Part shown: positions 1-7,029 of the stretch, piece after piece
Numbering within the stretch: the stretch's first letter is position 1
Layout: the number at the start of each line of letters is the position of its first letter
NCBI RefSeq assembly: GCF_904846525.1
Contig: NZ_CAJHAZ010000019.1
Span: forward strand, 1 to 46,417
Source: Psychrobacter sp. 1044
GTDB taxonomy: Bacteria; Pseudomonadota; Gammaproteobacteria; Pseudomonadales; Moraxellaceae
Direction of reading: 5' to 3'
Length of the DNA: 46,417 nucleotides
Program-made: the position numbers and the translations under genes
The notes under the pieces: generated by a model
Database searches by the model: none
The model's input: only the letters and a program-made list of their open reading frames with translations
Told to the model about the DNA's origin: nothing

Positions 1-32
1 CCTTGTGGGTCAAGCTATCTAGCGAGCCGACT

Positions 33-60
33 ATCTTATCATAATGATTTGATTTGTCAA
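33..60 (-). promoter_or_regulatory. Proximal sigma70 promoter, leftward (P2 of a probable stable-RNA operon)
   Basis: Read on the minus strand, a perfect -35 box TTGACA (55-60) is followed after 16 nt by a -10 box TAAGAT (33-38). A GC-rich discriminator, AGTCGGCTCGC, comes directly after it. Transcription would start near position 26 and leave the window. GC-rich discriminators are typical of stringently controlled rRNA and tRNA promoters, so I infer an rRNA or tRNA operon just to the left. Confidence 0.65.
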
Positions 61-99
61 GCTTTTTTATGTTTTGTTTCTTCAAGTGAATTGGGTTAT

Positions 100-120
100 T
101 TATATGTAATCTACATATAA
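100..120. repeat. 21-bp palindrome between the two leftward promoters
   Basis: TTATATGTA (100-108) and TACATATAA (112-120) form a perfect 9-bp inverted repeat with a 3-nt centre. It lies between the two leftward promoters, about 40 bp upstream of the P2 -35 box. That position suits a binding site for a dimeric regulator or nucleoid protein. No regulator is identified. Confidence 0.5.
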
Positions 121-148
121 ACTGTCCAGCTCGTCTTGATGAGGGCGT

Positions 149-176
149 ATTATAGAGGGTTTGAATCTTTAGTCAA
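149..176 (-). promoter_or_regulatory. Distal sigma70 promoter, leftward (P1 of a probable stable-RNA operon)
   Basis: On the minus strand TTGACT (171-176) is followed after 16 nt by a perfect TATAAT (149-154) and a GC-rich discriminator, ACGCCCTC. Its direction matches the second promoter at 33-60, and the two -35 boxes are 116 bp apart. Tandem P1/P2 promoters of this kind are classic for rRNA operons. The RNA gene itself would lie outside the window. Confidence 0.65.
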
Positions 177-334
177 GGGCTATTTTATCTTAATTTGAAT
201 AATCTTGGTGATTAGACTAAATTGAAGGAATGGCGACGCTACTTTTGCTTCAATCGGGTAGTAGTATATGGGGTTTTGAGCAAGGATAGCTTTTTCCCCT
301 TAAAATTGCTTACCCCTTTCTATAAATGCCACCT

Positions 335-1045
335 TTACAGCTTGCCTATATTTTTGAAGAAGTCTTTGTAAGCAGCGACTTTCTTATCTAACGCTAAAGG
401 ATAGGCACGCGAGGTTGAAGGCAACCTATATAAGGTAAGATTATTTATATCCACTTTTCGATTGTGATGGTTTTGCCATTGATATGGATAATCCATACTT
501 TGATTGGTCTTAGGATACTTGGATTTAGCAGGTGGCTCGGCTAATAAACCAAGCAGCACTTCTGTTGCTTTACCGCCCGTGGTAAACAAAGTTTCAACCT
601 TTGGAACTTGTGGCAATATACTATCTAGGTCAACGGGTGTGACAACGGTTAAGTTCTTATCTGAGGCATTACCAGTCTCGCGAATCGCTTGCTTGACCGT
701 TGGACAAGAAGCAATTCCGCGCTCGAACATAAAGGCGCGAATACGCTCAGGATCAAAGCGCTTCTCATCCCCTACTCTAAAATAATCCACGTCATCAAAA
801 AAAACACTACCATAGATACGCCACATGTCATTGTAAAAGTTTGGATAGTGAAATGGCATTGCCCATTTATCAGCGGTCGGTGGAAAAGTGCCCATCATCA
901 TTACCGTAGCATTAGGTGGTAAAACGGGAACGAACGGATGCGTTTCTACCTCTGTTGCTTGGGCTTCAGATAATATTAAGCTGTTATCGGTTTTATGCGT
1001 ATTATTATGGGTGTGATATGGTTGTGTAGTCATAAGATTCTTCAT
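335..1045 (-). CDS. Uracil-DNA glycosylase-fold family protein
   Basis: The 236-residue product resembles the Mug/deoxyinosine-type branch of the uracil-DNA glycosylase superfamily, which removes damaged or mismatched bases in base excision repair. Supporting motifs are GTFPP at residues 52-56 (first active-site motif), the following FYNDMW segment near 70-75, VETLFTTGGKATEVL at 150-164 (a core strand and helix of the fold), and LPSTSRAYP at 208-216, the counterpart of the second motif LPSTSPA. The first 40 residues are polar and not part of the fold. A second ATG at residue 5 (position 1033) is an equally possible start, because neither start has a strong ribosome binding site. Substrate specificity cannot be read from the sequence. 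The gene stands alone on its strand, with a promoter-like palindrome directly upstream. Confidence 0.75.
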   Translation of the reverse strand: MKNLMTTQPYHTHNNTHKTDNSLILSEAQATEVETHPFVPVLPPNATVMMMGTFPPTADKWAMPFHYPNFYNDMWRIYGSVFFDDVDYFRVGDEKRFDPERIRAFMFERGIASCPTVKQAIRETGNASDKNLTVVTPVDLDSILPQVPKVETLFTTGGKATEVLLGLLAEPPAKSKYPKTNQSMDYPYQWQNHHNRKVDINNLTLYRLPSTSRAYPLALDKKVAAYKDFFKNIGKL

Positions 1046-1061
1046 CAGAAAAGCGGTTTTT

Positions 1062-1076
1062 TTGCTATCATAGCAA
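1062..1076 (-). promoter_or_regulatory. Extended -10 promoter within a palindrome, upstream of the glycosylase-fold gene
   Basis: TTGCTAT-c-ATAGCAA is a perfect 7-bp inverted repeat. Read on the minus strand it contains TGC-TATGAT, an extended -10 element (-10 hexamer at 1067-1072), about 20 bp before the start at 1045. No good -35 box is seen, as is usual for extended -10 promoters. The overlap of palindrome and -10 suggests either an operator or a hairpin at the transcript start. Confidence 0.45.
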
Positions 1077-1304
1077 GCCTAAACACTGCTTCATTTATTA
1101 GGGCGCTATTATAGTCAAACATAGTCGGCTTAAATAAGACCAACCCTGCTATAAATATATTTAGCTTACTTTATTATCAAAGTAGCAAGCTTACTATTTG
1201 TGAGACAGATATAAGGTTGAAGTGCAGTAAGTGTTTGTATCTTTCATACTAATGGCAACCGCAGTAACTGCGCAAGCATCAGACCAAAAACCAAGAGAAA
1301 CCTT

Positions 1305-1952
1305 ATGAGCGACTTAAAAATCACCGTCATTGATCACCCGTTAGTCCGTCATAAACTCAGCCTTATGCGCGAAAAAGACTGTAGCACTTATAAGTTTCGC
1401 ACCTTGACCAAAGAGCTTGCACGCTTGATGGCATATGAAGCAAGCCGTGATTTTGAAATCGAAACCTTCCCAATGCAAGGCTGGTGTGGTGAAATCACTG
1501 GTGAGCAAATCATCGGTAAGACGGCGACGATTGTACCGATTTTGCGTGCTGGCATTGGCATGCTCGACGGCGTGCTCGATTTGATTCCTACCGCAAAAAT
1601 CTCTGTCGTCGGTTTGCAACGTGATGAAGAAACCTTACAACCTGTGCCGTTCTTTGAAAAATTTGTCAGCCACATGGACAAACGCCCAGCCCTTATCATT
1701 GACCCAATGTTAGCCACTGGCGGCTCAATGGTCGCGACCATCGAGATGTTAAAGAAAAATGGCTGTACCAACATTAAAGCCTTGGTATTGGTTGCCGCGC
1801 CTGAAGGCGTACGTGTGGTCAATGAAGCACATCCTGATGTGACCATTTATACCGCTGCACTAGATAGTCATTTAGATGAACATGGCTATATCATCCCAGG
1901 TTTAGGCGATGCGGGCGATAAAATCTTTGGTAAGCAATTATTCAACAAGTAA
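1305..1952 (+). CDS. upp: Uracil phosphoribosyltransferase
   Basis: This cytosolic enzyme makes UMP from uracil and PRPP in pyrimidine salvage. The 215-residue length is close to the 208 of the E. coli enzyme. The PRPP-binding loop [10 protein letters not shown] is at residues 131-140, the conserved PILRAG segment at 78-83, and the C-terminal [11 protein letters not shown] uracil-binding region near the end. The ATG at 1305 has a purine-rich AGAGA sequence upstream. The YdfG-like gene follows on the same strand after 80 bp without a visible terminator, so the two may share a transcript. Confidence 0.96.
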   Translation: MSDLKITVIDHPLVRHKLSLMREKDCSTYKFRTLTKELARLMAYEASRDFEIETFPMQGWCGEITGEQIIGKTATIVPILRAGIGMLDGVLDLIPTAKISVVGLQRDEETLQPVPFFEKFVSHMDKRPALIIDPMLATGGSMVATIEMLKKNGCTNIKALVLVAAPEGVRVVNEAHPDVTIYTAALDSHLDEHGYIIPGLGDAGDKIFGKQLFNK

Positions 1953-2032
1953 GAAAAAGCAAGTAAATCAAGACTAGCCGTCATCGTAACACCCATGACA
2001 CAGGTACAAAACATCAATGATAAGGATATAAG

Positions 2033-2785
2033 ATGAACGTATTGATTACGGGAGCAAGCGCAGGTTTTGGTAAAGCGCTGGCCGAGCGTTTGGTTGCCAA
2101 TGGTCATCGCGTGATTGGCTGTGCCAGACGCCTCGATAAGCTGAATGCTTTAGCAGATACTTTGGGCGAAACATTTTTACCTGTGGTCATGGATGTGAGT
2201 GACACGGCTACTATCCCGCAAATTATTGCTGATTTGCCTGATAAATTTAAGCAAATCGATGTCTTAGTAAATAACGCTGGATTGGCACTCGGTACAGAAC
2301 CTGCGTACAAGGCAAATCTTGATGATTGGATGCGTATGACCGATACCAATATTAAAGGGTTGATGGCACTGACCCATGCAGTCTTGCCAGCAATGGTAGC
2401 GCGCGATAGCGGTTATATTATCAACGTTGGTTCAATTGCGGGCAGTTGGCCATACTTCGGCGCTAACGTCTATGGCGCGACCAAAGCCTTTGTAAAACAA
2501 TTTAGCTTAAATCTGCGAGCTGACTTAATTGGTACGCAAGTGCGCGTGACCAATCTTGAACCGGGTAATGTCGCGGGTACTGAGTTTTCAAACGTCCGTT
2601 ATCATGGCGATGACGATAAAGCCGCCAAGGTTTACGACGGCTTTAAAACCATGACCGGCGATGATATTGGCGATATTTTATTATGGCTGATTGAATCGCC
2701 TGCTCATATTAACGTCAATCGTTTAGAAGTGATGCCAGTTGCGCAAACTTATAACGGGCTGACGATTGCTAAGCAAGATTCTTAA
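2033..2785 (+). CDS. ydfG: YdfG-like short-chain dehydrogenase (NADP-dependent 3-hydroxy acid dehydrogenase)
   Basis: A classical 250-residue short-chain dehydrogenase. The cofactor motif TGASAGFG is at residues 6-13, NNAG at 80-83, the catalytic serine is S134, and Y147 and K151 form the YxxxK motif. Basic residues after the first strand (CARRLDKL, 30-37) favour NADP(H). The overall pattern, including VNNAGLALG and the EPGNVAGTEFSNVR segment, matches YdfG, which oxidises L-allo-threonine, serine and 3-hydroxy acids and reduces malonic semialdehyde. The substrate is inferred from the family. AAGGAT lies upstream of the ATG. A strong terminator follows at 2830-2866. Confidence 0.85.
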   Translation: MNVLITGASAGFGKALAERLVANGHRVIGCARRLDKLNALADTLGETFLPVVMDVSDTATIPQIIADLPDKFKQIDVLVNNAGLALGTEPAYKANLDDWMRMTDTNIKGLMALTHAVLPAMVARDSGYIINVGSIAGSWPYFGANVYGATKAFVKQFSLNLRADLIGTQVRVTNLEPGNVAGTEFSNVRYHGDDDKAAKVYDGFKTMTGDDIGDILLWLIESPAHINVNRLEVMPVAQTYNGLTIAKQDS

Positions 2786-2809
2786 AATTTTAGCTGACCG
2801 TTTGGCTCA

Positions 2810-3466
2810 CTAACGTAATTCATAAGAGCGAAGCAATATAGATTCCTTTATATTGCTTCTTTTTTTGCTACTAACATTCTCTTCATTGACCAAGCGTAAA
2901 TCCTGAAAGTCTAAAATCAATACCTCATTGCGCAAGCGCTCGCTAGTACGTTTATGATGGCGTATCGGAAATCCTAATACTTGCTTACCCCTAATCCCTA
3001 TCTGATTGATAATCATGGTCAGATTATTGATGATAGATTTAGCACTTAACTTCTGAGCATTAATGATCACTGTGGCAGGATTAACAGTTGTGCTTAAAAC
3101 CTTTGTTTGGCGCACACTTTTTGGCAAATTCCCTGCAAAAAACAAGACTTGCTCTAGTGGTAAATACTGCGTATGACGCATCAATTCCTGACGAAATAAT
3201 GCTAGCATATCACTATTAAAACTGTCTTCTGTTTGCTGAGAGAACGCCGTAAAGTTACGATGTAAGTAACGTCCAAACACGCTGCTATTAATCCATTCTT
3301 GATAAATATCATTAGCTAGTAACTGCCTAGTGAAAACATCGGCATCTGGCGTAATATCCGCTGTCAGCATTGCCATCAATAGCGCCTGCGGATTGGTAAA
3401 TGTTTGCTGCTGCCAAAATTGTGGATATAGGCTGCTATCAAGCAATGGTAACGTCAGCTTGTTCAT
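2810..3466 (-). CDS. Hypothetical protein with a faint ADP-ribosyltransferase-like pattern
   Basis: I do not recognise a close family for this 218-residue protein. The C-terminal half has the order of elements seen in ADP-ribosyltransferase folds: VLFFAGN (107-113) where the NAD-binding arginine strand would be, VLSTTVNPATVIINA (123-137) resembling the STS motif strand, and RLRNEVLILDFQDLRLV (177-193) resembling the strand with the catalytic glutamate. The canonical arginine is absent and only one glutamate (E181) sits at the expected place, so activity is doubtful. The N-terminal half is helical. There is no signal peptide or membrane segment. AAGGT lies close to the ATG. The last codons overlap the terminator of the convergent dehydrogenase gene. 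No partner or immunity gene is evident. Confidence 0.55.
   Translation of the reverse strand: MNKLTLPLLDSSLYPQFWQQQTFTNPQALLMAMLTADITPDADVFTRQLLANDIYQEWINSSVFGRYLHRNFTAFSQQTEDSFNSDMLALFRQELMRHTQYLPLEQVLFFAGNLPKSVRQTKVLSTTVNPATVIINAQKLSAKSIINNLTMIINQIGIRGKQVLGFPIRHHKRTSERLRNEVLILDFQDLRLVNEENVSSKKRSNIKESILLRSYELR
2830..2866 (+). terminator. Rho-independent terminator of the upp-ydfG unit, inside a convergent gene
   Basis: GAAGCAATATA (2830-2840) pairs perfectly with TATATTGCTTC (2849-2859) over an 8-nt loop, followed by seven T (2860-2866). It starts 45 bp after the ydfG stop. The convergent minus-strand gene stops at 2810, so the hairpin is also coding sequence for that gene's C-terminus. Confidence 0.85.
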
Positions 3467-3684
3467 ACCTTAATATCCTTATATTTTACTTGCTGACGTT
3501 TGATTCGATTGGTCAAAGTCTATGACAAGTCACTACTTTTAACCCTAAACAGCTTTTATGCTATGGTTAATTACCTGCTTTAATATAGCAGTCTTTTAGA
3601 AATGAGATAAAGACTTTTGCTACGATACATTTTGGCTAAATCGACTTTATAAAACTGCTTAATAAAAACAAGGGATATTACTTT

Positions 3685-4615
3685 ATGCAGTCAAACTTAC
3701 TTGCTTTGCTTGCTAACTACCAGTTGAAAACGATTGATATTGCGTTAACTGACGGTGCGCTGCTACCAGTGTCAGTCATAGGTAGTGGCAAACCTGTAAT
3801 ATTACTGCATGCCTATGGCATGGATGCACGTGAGTTTTTACCATTTATTTTACCTGCCGCACTTACGAGGATTTGGCGTTGCAAAAGATATCGATCTCAA
3901 CCAGTTTGATTTTGTGCGTCAGTATGCCGATGATATCAGCATTGTGATTGAGCAAATTTGCTTGGCACGCAATATAGAGTCCTTGCCTGTTGCCGCTATT
4001 TCGATGGGTGCGCAAGTGATGTGGGCGTATTTTGAGCGTTATGGCAGCGCGAAAATCAGCCGTTATTTGAATATTGACCAAAGTCCTGCTATCCATAATC
4101 AGCCTGATTGGCAAGGTGGCTTGTTTGGTGCGCGGCAGCAAGAAGTATTCGATATCTTTCACGAGGTAATTGAGAAAACTTTACCTTATGCTGAAATGAA
4201 AAGCTTTACCCACCTACCGTTTGCTCTAAAACGCCGTGCAACGGATGTCGAACGACTGTTCTCTCTATTATCTGTTAATCGAACGCGCTCGAAAGCGTTT
4301 ATACAAGTGATGACTTATAAAAATGACCCTAAACTTGCGCTTTATGATCATAGTATTTGGCATCATAAAATGCGCTGCTTGCAAGCTTATTTGACACTAC
4401 CCTATGACTTTCGCGGTGCGATAGAGCGTGTCACTATTCCAGTGGTTAACCTCATCGGTGGTCGCTCCAAACTTTACGATGCTAAGTGGCAGGAAAAAGT
4501 CACCCAAATGCTACCCAATGCAACTGAGGTCGTGTTACCGCGCTCAGGTCATGCGATACCGATGGATGAGCCTGTTGGGTTTTATAAAATTTTAAAGCAG
4601 TTTTTGGCTGTTTAA
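3685..4615 (+). pseudogene. Alpha/beta hydrolase disrupted by an internal deletion and frameshift
   Basis: Two frames together encode one alpha/beta-hydrolase. The first, from the ATG at 3685 (behind AAGGGA), carries the oxyanion-hole region ILLHAYGMDAREFLPFILP and then runs out of homology. The second frame resumes around 3845 with FYLPHLRGFG, the strand that normally follows a few residues after the first segment, and continues to 4615 with the nucleophile elbow AAISMGAQ and a C-terminal SGH histidine. The join lacks several expected residues and changes frame, which points to a small deletion rather than a single-base error. The reading frame cannot give a complete enzyme without frameshifting. 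An internal restart at the ATG 3809 would lack the first beta strands. The original substrate is unknown. Confidence 0.75.
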
Positions 4616-4629
4616 TTTTAAATATAAAT

Positions 4630-4658
4630 AAAAAAGCGACTCCAAAAGTCGCTTTTTT
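4630..4658. terminator. Bidirectional terminator between convergent genes
   Basis: AAAAAAGCGAC (4630-4640) pairs with GTCGCTTTTTT (4648-4658) over a 7-nt loop. The A and T tracts allow termination on both strands. It serves the hydrolase pseudogene (+) and the tyrS-TIR-DUF1653 operon (-). Confidence 0.85.
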
Positions 4659-4681
4659 ATGTGAGCAATAAATTTTAACCA

Positions 4682-4930
4682 TTAATCAGCTAATGCTTTG
4701 GTCAACTCAAATCTAGCTACTTCCTTACCATCAACTTCAACCGTTTCAGAAAACATCGCTAACGGTCGTACCCATACGCCATACTCACCGTATAGGCAGC
4801 GATAAACGACTAATGCTTCTTCGGTTTCTGAATGCTGTGCCGTATGCAGGACTTGGTAAAGGCTGCCTTTGTAATGGCGGTAAATACCTTGGGGGACGTT
4901 TTGGGTTTGTTCAGACATAGTTGTTTCCAT
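4682..4930 (-). CDS. DUF1653 domain protein
   Basis: An 82-residue protein consisting almost wholly of a DUF1653 domain: GIYRHYKGSLYQVL, then ARHSET-like QHSETEEALVVYRCLYG, then VWVRPLAMF and an RFE end. The family is widespread in bacteria and has no established function. The ATG at 4930 overlaps the stop of the upstream TIR-like gene in a TAATG arrangement, which suggests translational coupling. A second ATG at 4918, with GGAA upstream, is an alternative start. It is the last gene of the tyrS operon and ends just before a bidirectional terminator. Confidence 0.85.
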   Translation of the reverse strand: METTMSEQTQNVPQGIYRHYKGSLYQVLHTAQHSETEEALVVYRCLYGEYGVWVRPLAMFSETVEVDGKEVARFELTKALAD

Positions 4931-5697
4931 TAAGCAATTTTATTCATGTCAACATCGTAGCCAGAGCTTTTCATTTCTCTAGCGATACTATACTTCCAAG
5001 CTCCGCTTGTATCCATGGATTTATAGACCACGCCTGATATGTCATTTGGAATTTCGACATTACCTTTCACAAGTGCAACTACGTTTGCTCGACCAATCTT
5101 ACCAATCAAGAGTCCGTGTTCAAAAATTACGTTTTGCCTTGCTCGTGGTCTCAGTTCTTCTGGCTTAGACTTAATAACTCCGCCGATGTCACACTCAGTA
5201 TAGAGAACGATAGCAAAACCTACATCCGTATGCTTTTCTAATTTCTCTATGATTGTAGCACTGGAGTCTACTTGCTCATGGAGAATAATAGCTTCAAAAC
5301 CTAACTTCTCAACAAATCTTGCTACTTCATTTTTAGCGCCATCATCATGTCCATGAACAATAAAAACTTTTGATAATTCTTTATCTCTATTACCTAATAT
5401 ACTGGGAGTGACATCATTATTTTTAAAAATAGTAAATTCATCAATAATCGTATTTATTAAATTAATAGTAATAATTCTACCTTTTTCCCATTCTTCACCA
5501 TTATCAGGCTTAAACAATACTGAAACTGGACGAAATCTTATGCAACTAAATTCATCTGAATACTCTGATGCCTGACCATGAATATTTTTTATAAACATAG
5601 ATAAGCGACGAGATAACCTATCTAACTCATTGTCATCATTATATTGTAGGTTTTCAAACCCTTTCCGAATCTCCATAAAATGTTCGATATTATCCAT
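4930..5697 (-). CDS. TIR-like nucleotide-binding effector (CAP12/Pycsar-type TIR domain)
   Basis: The 255-residue product has two parts. Residues 1-100 form a helix-rich region of the kind often found before stand-alone TIR-like domains. Residues 109-245 form a TIR-like domain of the CAP12/Pycsar effector type: the first strand VFIVHGHDD (111-119), the ILHEQVDSSATIIEKLE segment (138-154), and RARQNVIFEHGLLIGKIGR (185-203), where E193 matches the conserved catalytic glutamate. Such domains cleave NAD or bind nucleotides in antiphage defence; activity here is inference. There is no cyclase, STING or Argonaute gene beside it. I chose the ATG at 5697, one base after the tyrS stop; a TTG at 5706 is also in frame. 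Bases 5401-5520 contain only 30 G or C out of 120, unlike the flanking tyrS gene, which suggests acquisition. Confidence 0.82.
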   Translation of the reverse strand: MDNIEHFMEIRKGFENLQYNDDNELDRLSRRLSMFIKNIHGQASEYSDEFSCIRFRPVSVLFKPDNGEEWEKGRIITINLINTIIDEFTIFKNNDVTPSILGNRDKELSKVFIVHGHDDGAKNEVARFVEKLGFEAIILHEQVDSSATIIEKLEKHTDVGFAIVLYTECDIGGVIKSKPEELRPRARQNVIFEHGLLIGKIGRANVVALVKGNVEIPNDISGVVYKSMDTSGAWKYSIAREMKSSGYDVDMNKIA

Positions 5698-5698
5698 A

Positions 5699-6910
5699 TC
5701 ATTCAACCGTCACTTTCGCATAAGCCTTTTTACCCGCTTGGATAACAACTGTCTGACCAGACGTTAAGCTAAAGCTCGCATCGACCACTTCGCCATCTAC
5801 TTTTACTGCGCCGCGCTTAATCATGTCTTTAGCCGATGAGCTATTTTTAGCCAGTTCCGCTTGGTTTAAGATTTGCGTGATAAATAATGCGTCCTGCCCT
5901 TCCAAATCTAAGGTCACTTCTGGTAAATCGACTGGCAGTTCACCATCGGCAAGTACGTTACCTGCTGACTTGTGCGCATTAGCGGCAGCATCAGCATCGT
6001 GGAAACGCTCGATTAGTTCTTCAGCAAGAATACGTTTGATTTCTTGTGGATTGCGACCATTTTCCATCTCAGCCATCAACGCTTCGACTTCTTCCATCGG
6101 CTGAAAGCTTAAAAATTCAAAATAGCGACGGATTAAGGTATCTGGCATAGACAATAGTTTTTGGTACATGGTACCCGGTGCATCATAAATGCCGACATAG
6201 TTATTCAGGGATTTAGACATTTTATTAACGCCATCTAGCCCTTCTAAGATTGGCACGGTGATACACACTTGTGGCTCTTGACCATAACGACCTTGCAGGG
6301 TGCGTCCCATTAGGATGTTAAAGGTTTGGTCAGTACCGCCAAGCTCGACATCCGCTTTTAGGGCGATAGAATCATAGCCTTGTACCAATGGATATAAAAA
6401 CTCATGAATCGCAATCGGCGTTTGCGCAGCATAGCGTTTAGAGAAATCATCGCGCTCAAGCATACGCGAGACAGTCAGCTGGCTAGAAAGCTGAATCATA
6501 TCGCCCGCTGACATATCCTTGAACCATTCAGAGTTGAAGACTATCTTGGTTTTTTCTTTATCCAAAATCTTAAAGACTTGCTCAGCATAAGTCTGCGCAT
6601 TGACTTTGATTTGCTCGTCGGTCAATGGCGGACGGGTGCTGTTTTTGCCAGAAGGGTCGCCAATCTTGGCGGTATAATCACCGATTAAAAAGTAAATCTC
6701 ATGACCCAAATCTTGAAAATGCTTGAGTTTATTAATCAGCACGGTATGACCCAAATGCAGGTCAGGCGCAGTGGGATCAAAGCCTGCCTTAATACGTAGT
6801 GGACGGTTTAATTTCAGTTTTTTAACCAAATCTTCTTCAGATAGGATTTCTTGGGTGCCGCGTTGGATCAGGGCAAGCTGTTCTTCTAGGGTGTAGGTTT
6901 TCGTGGTCAT
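5699..6910 (-). CDS. tyrS: Tyrosyl-tRNA synthetase
   Basis: This class I synthetase charges tRNA-Tyr with tyrosine in the cytosol. The ATP-binding HLGH motif is at residues 52-55 and KMSKS at 230-234. Tyrosine-pocket signatures include [10 protein letters not shown], and [19 protein letters not shown] at 178-196. A C-terminal S4 RNA-binding domain occupies about 340-403 ([19 protein letters not shown]). At 403 residues it is slightly shorter than the 424-residue E. coli enzyme, as in the second bacterial TyrRS type found in many gammaproteobacteria. It is divergent from anmK and leads a tightly packed operon with the TIR-like gene and the DUF1653 gene. Confidence 0.96.
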   Translation of the reverse strand: MTTKTYTLEEQLALIQRGTQEILSEEDLVKKLKLNRPLRIKAGFDPTAPDLHLGHTVLINKLKHFQDLGHEIYFLIGDYTAKIGDPSGKNSTRPPLTDEQIKVNAQTYAEQVFKILDKEKTKIVFNSEWFKDMSAGDMIQLSSQLTVSRMLERDDFSKRYAAQTPIAIHEFLYPLVQGYDSIALKADVELGGTDQTFNILMGRTLQGRYGQEPQVCITVPILEGLDGVNKMSKSLNNYVGIYDAPGTMYQKLLSMPDTLIRRYFEFLSFQPMEEVEALMAEMENGRNPQEIKRILAEELIERFHDADAAANAHKSAGNVLADGELPVDLPEVTLDLEGQDALFITQILNQAELAKNSSSAKDMIKRGAVKVDGEVVDASFSLTSGQTVVIQAGKKAYAKVTVE

Positions 6911-7029
6911 GATGCTCTCTTTATTGTCTTTATTAAAAGGGTAACGCGTTTGGGCTATTTAGAATCTCGTAGCCAGTAAAAGATGTTAGAATTTGAGAGA
7001 TATACTAGCGTTTTTTAAGGTAAATTGCC

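Larger units (their letters stand above)
1..334. other. Intergenic region with leftward tandem promoters
   Basis: No credible protein-coding frame is visible here. The stretch holds two sigma70-type promoters on the minus strand and a 21-bp palindrome between them, each listed separately. The remainder (about 177-334) is AT-rich and contains the downstream flank of the glycosylase-fold gene that ends at 335. I see no clear terminator for that gene. Confidence 0.6.

Noticed and set aside
1388..1846. Open frame of 152 codons antisense to upp
   Set aside because: It lies wholly inside a well-recognised gene, has no family resemblance and no ribosome binding site, and its codons mirror those of upp.
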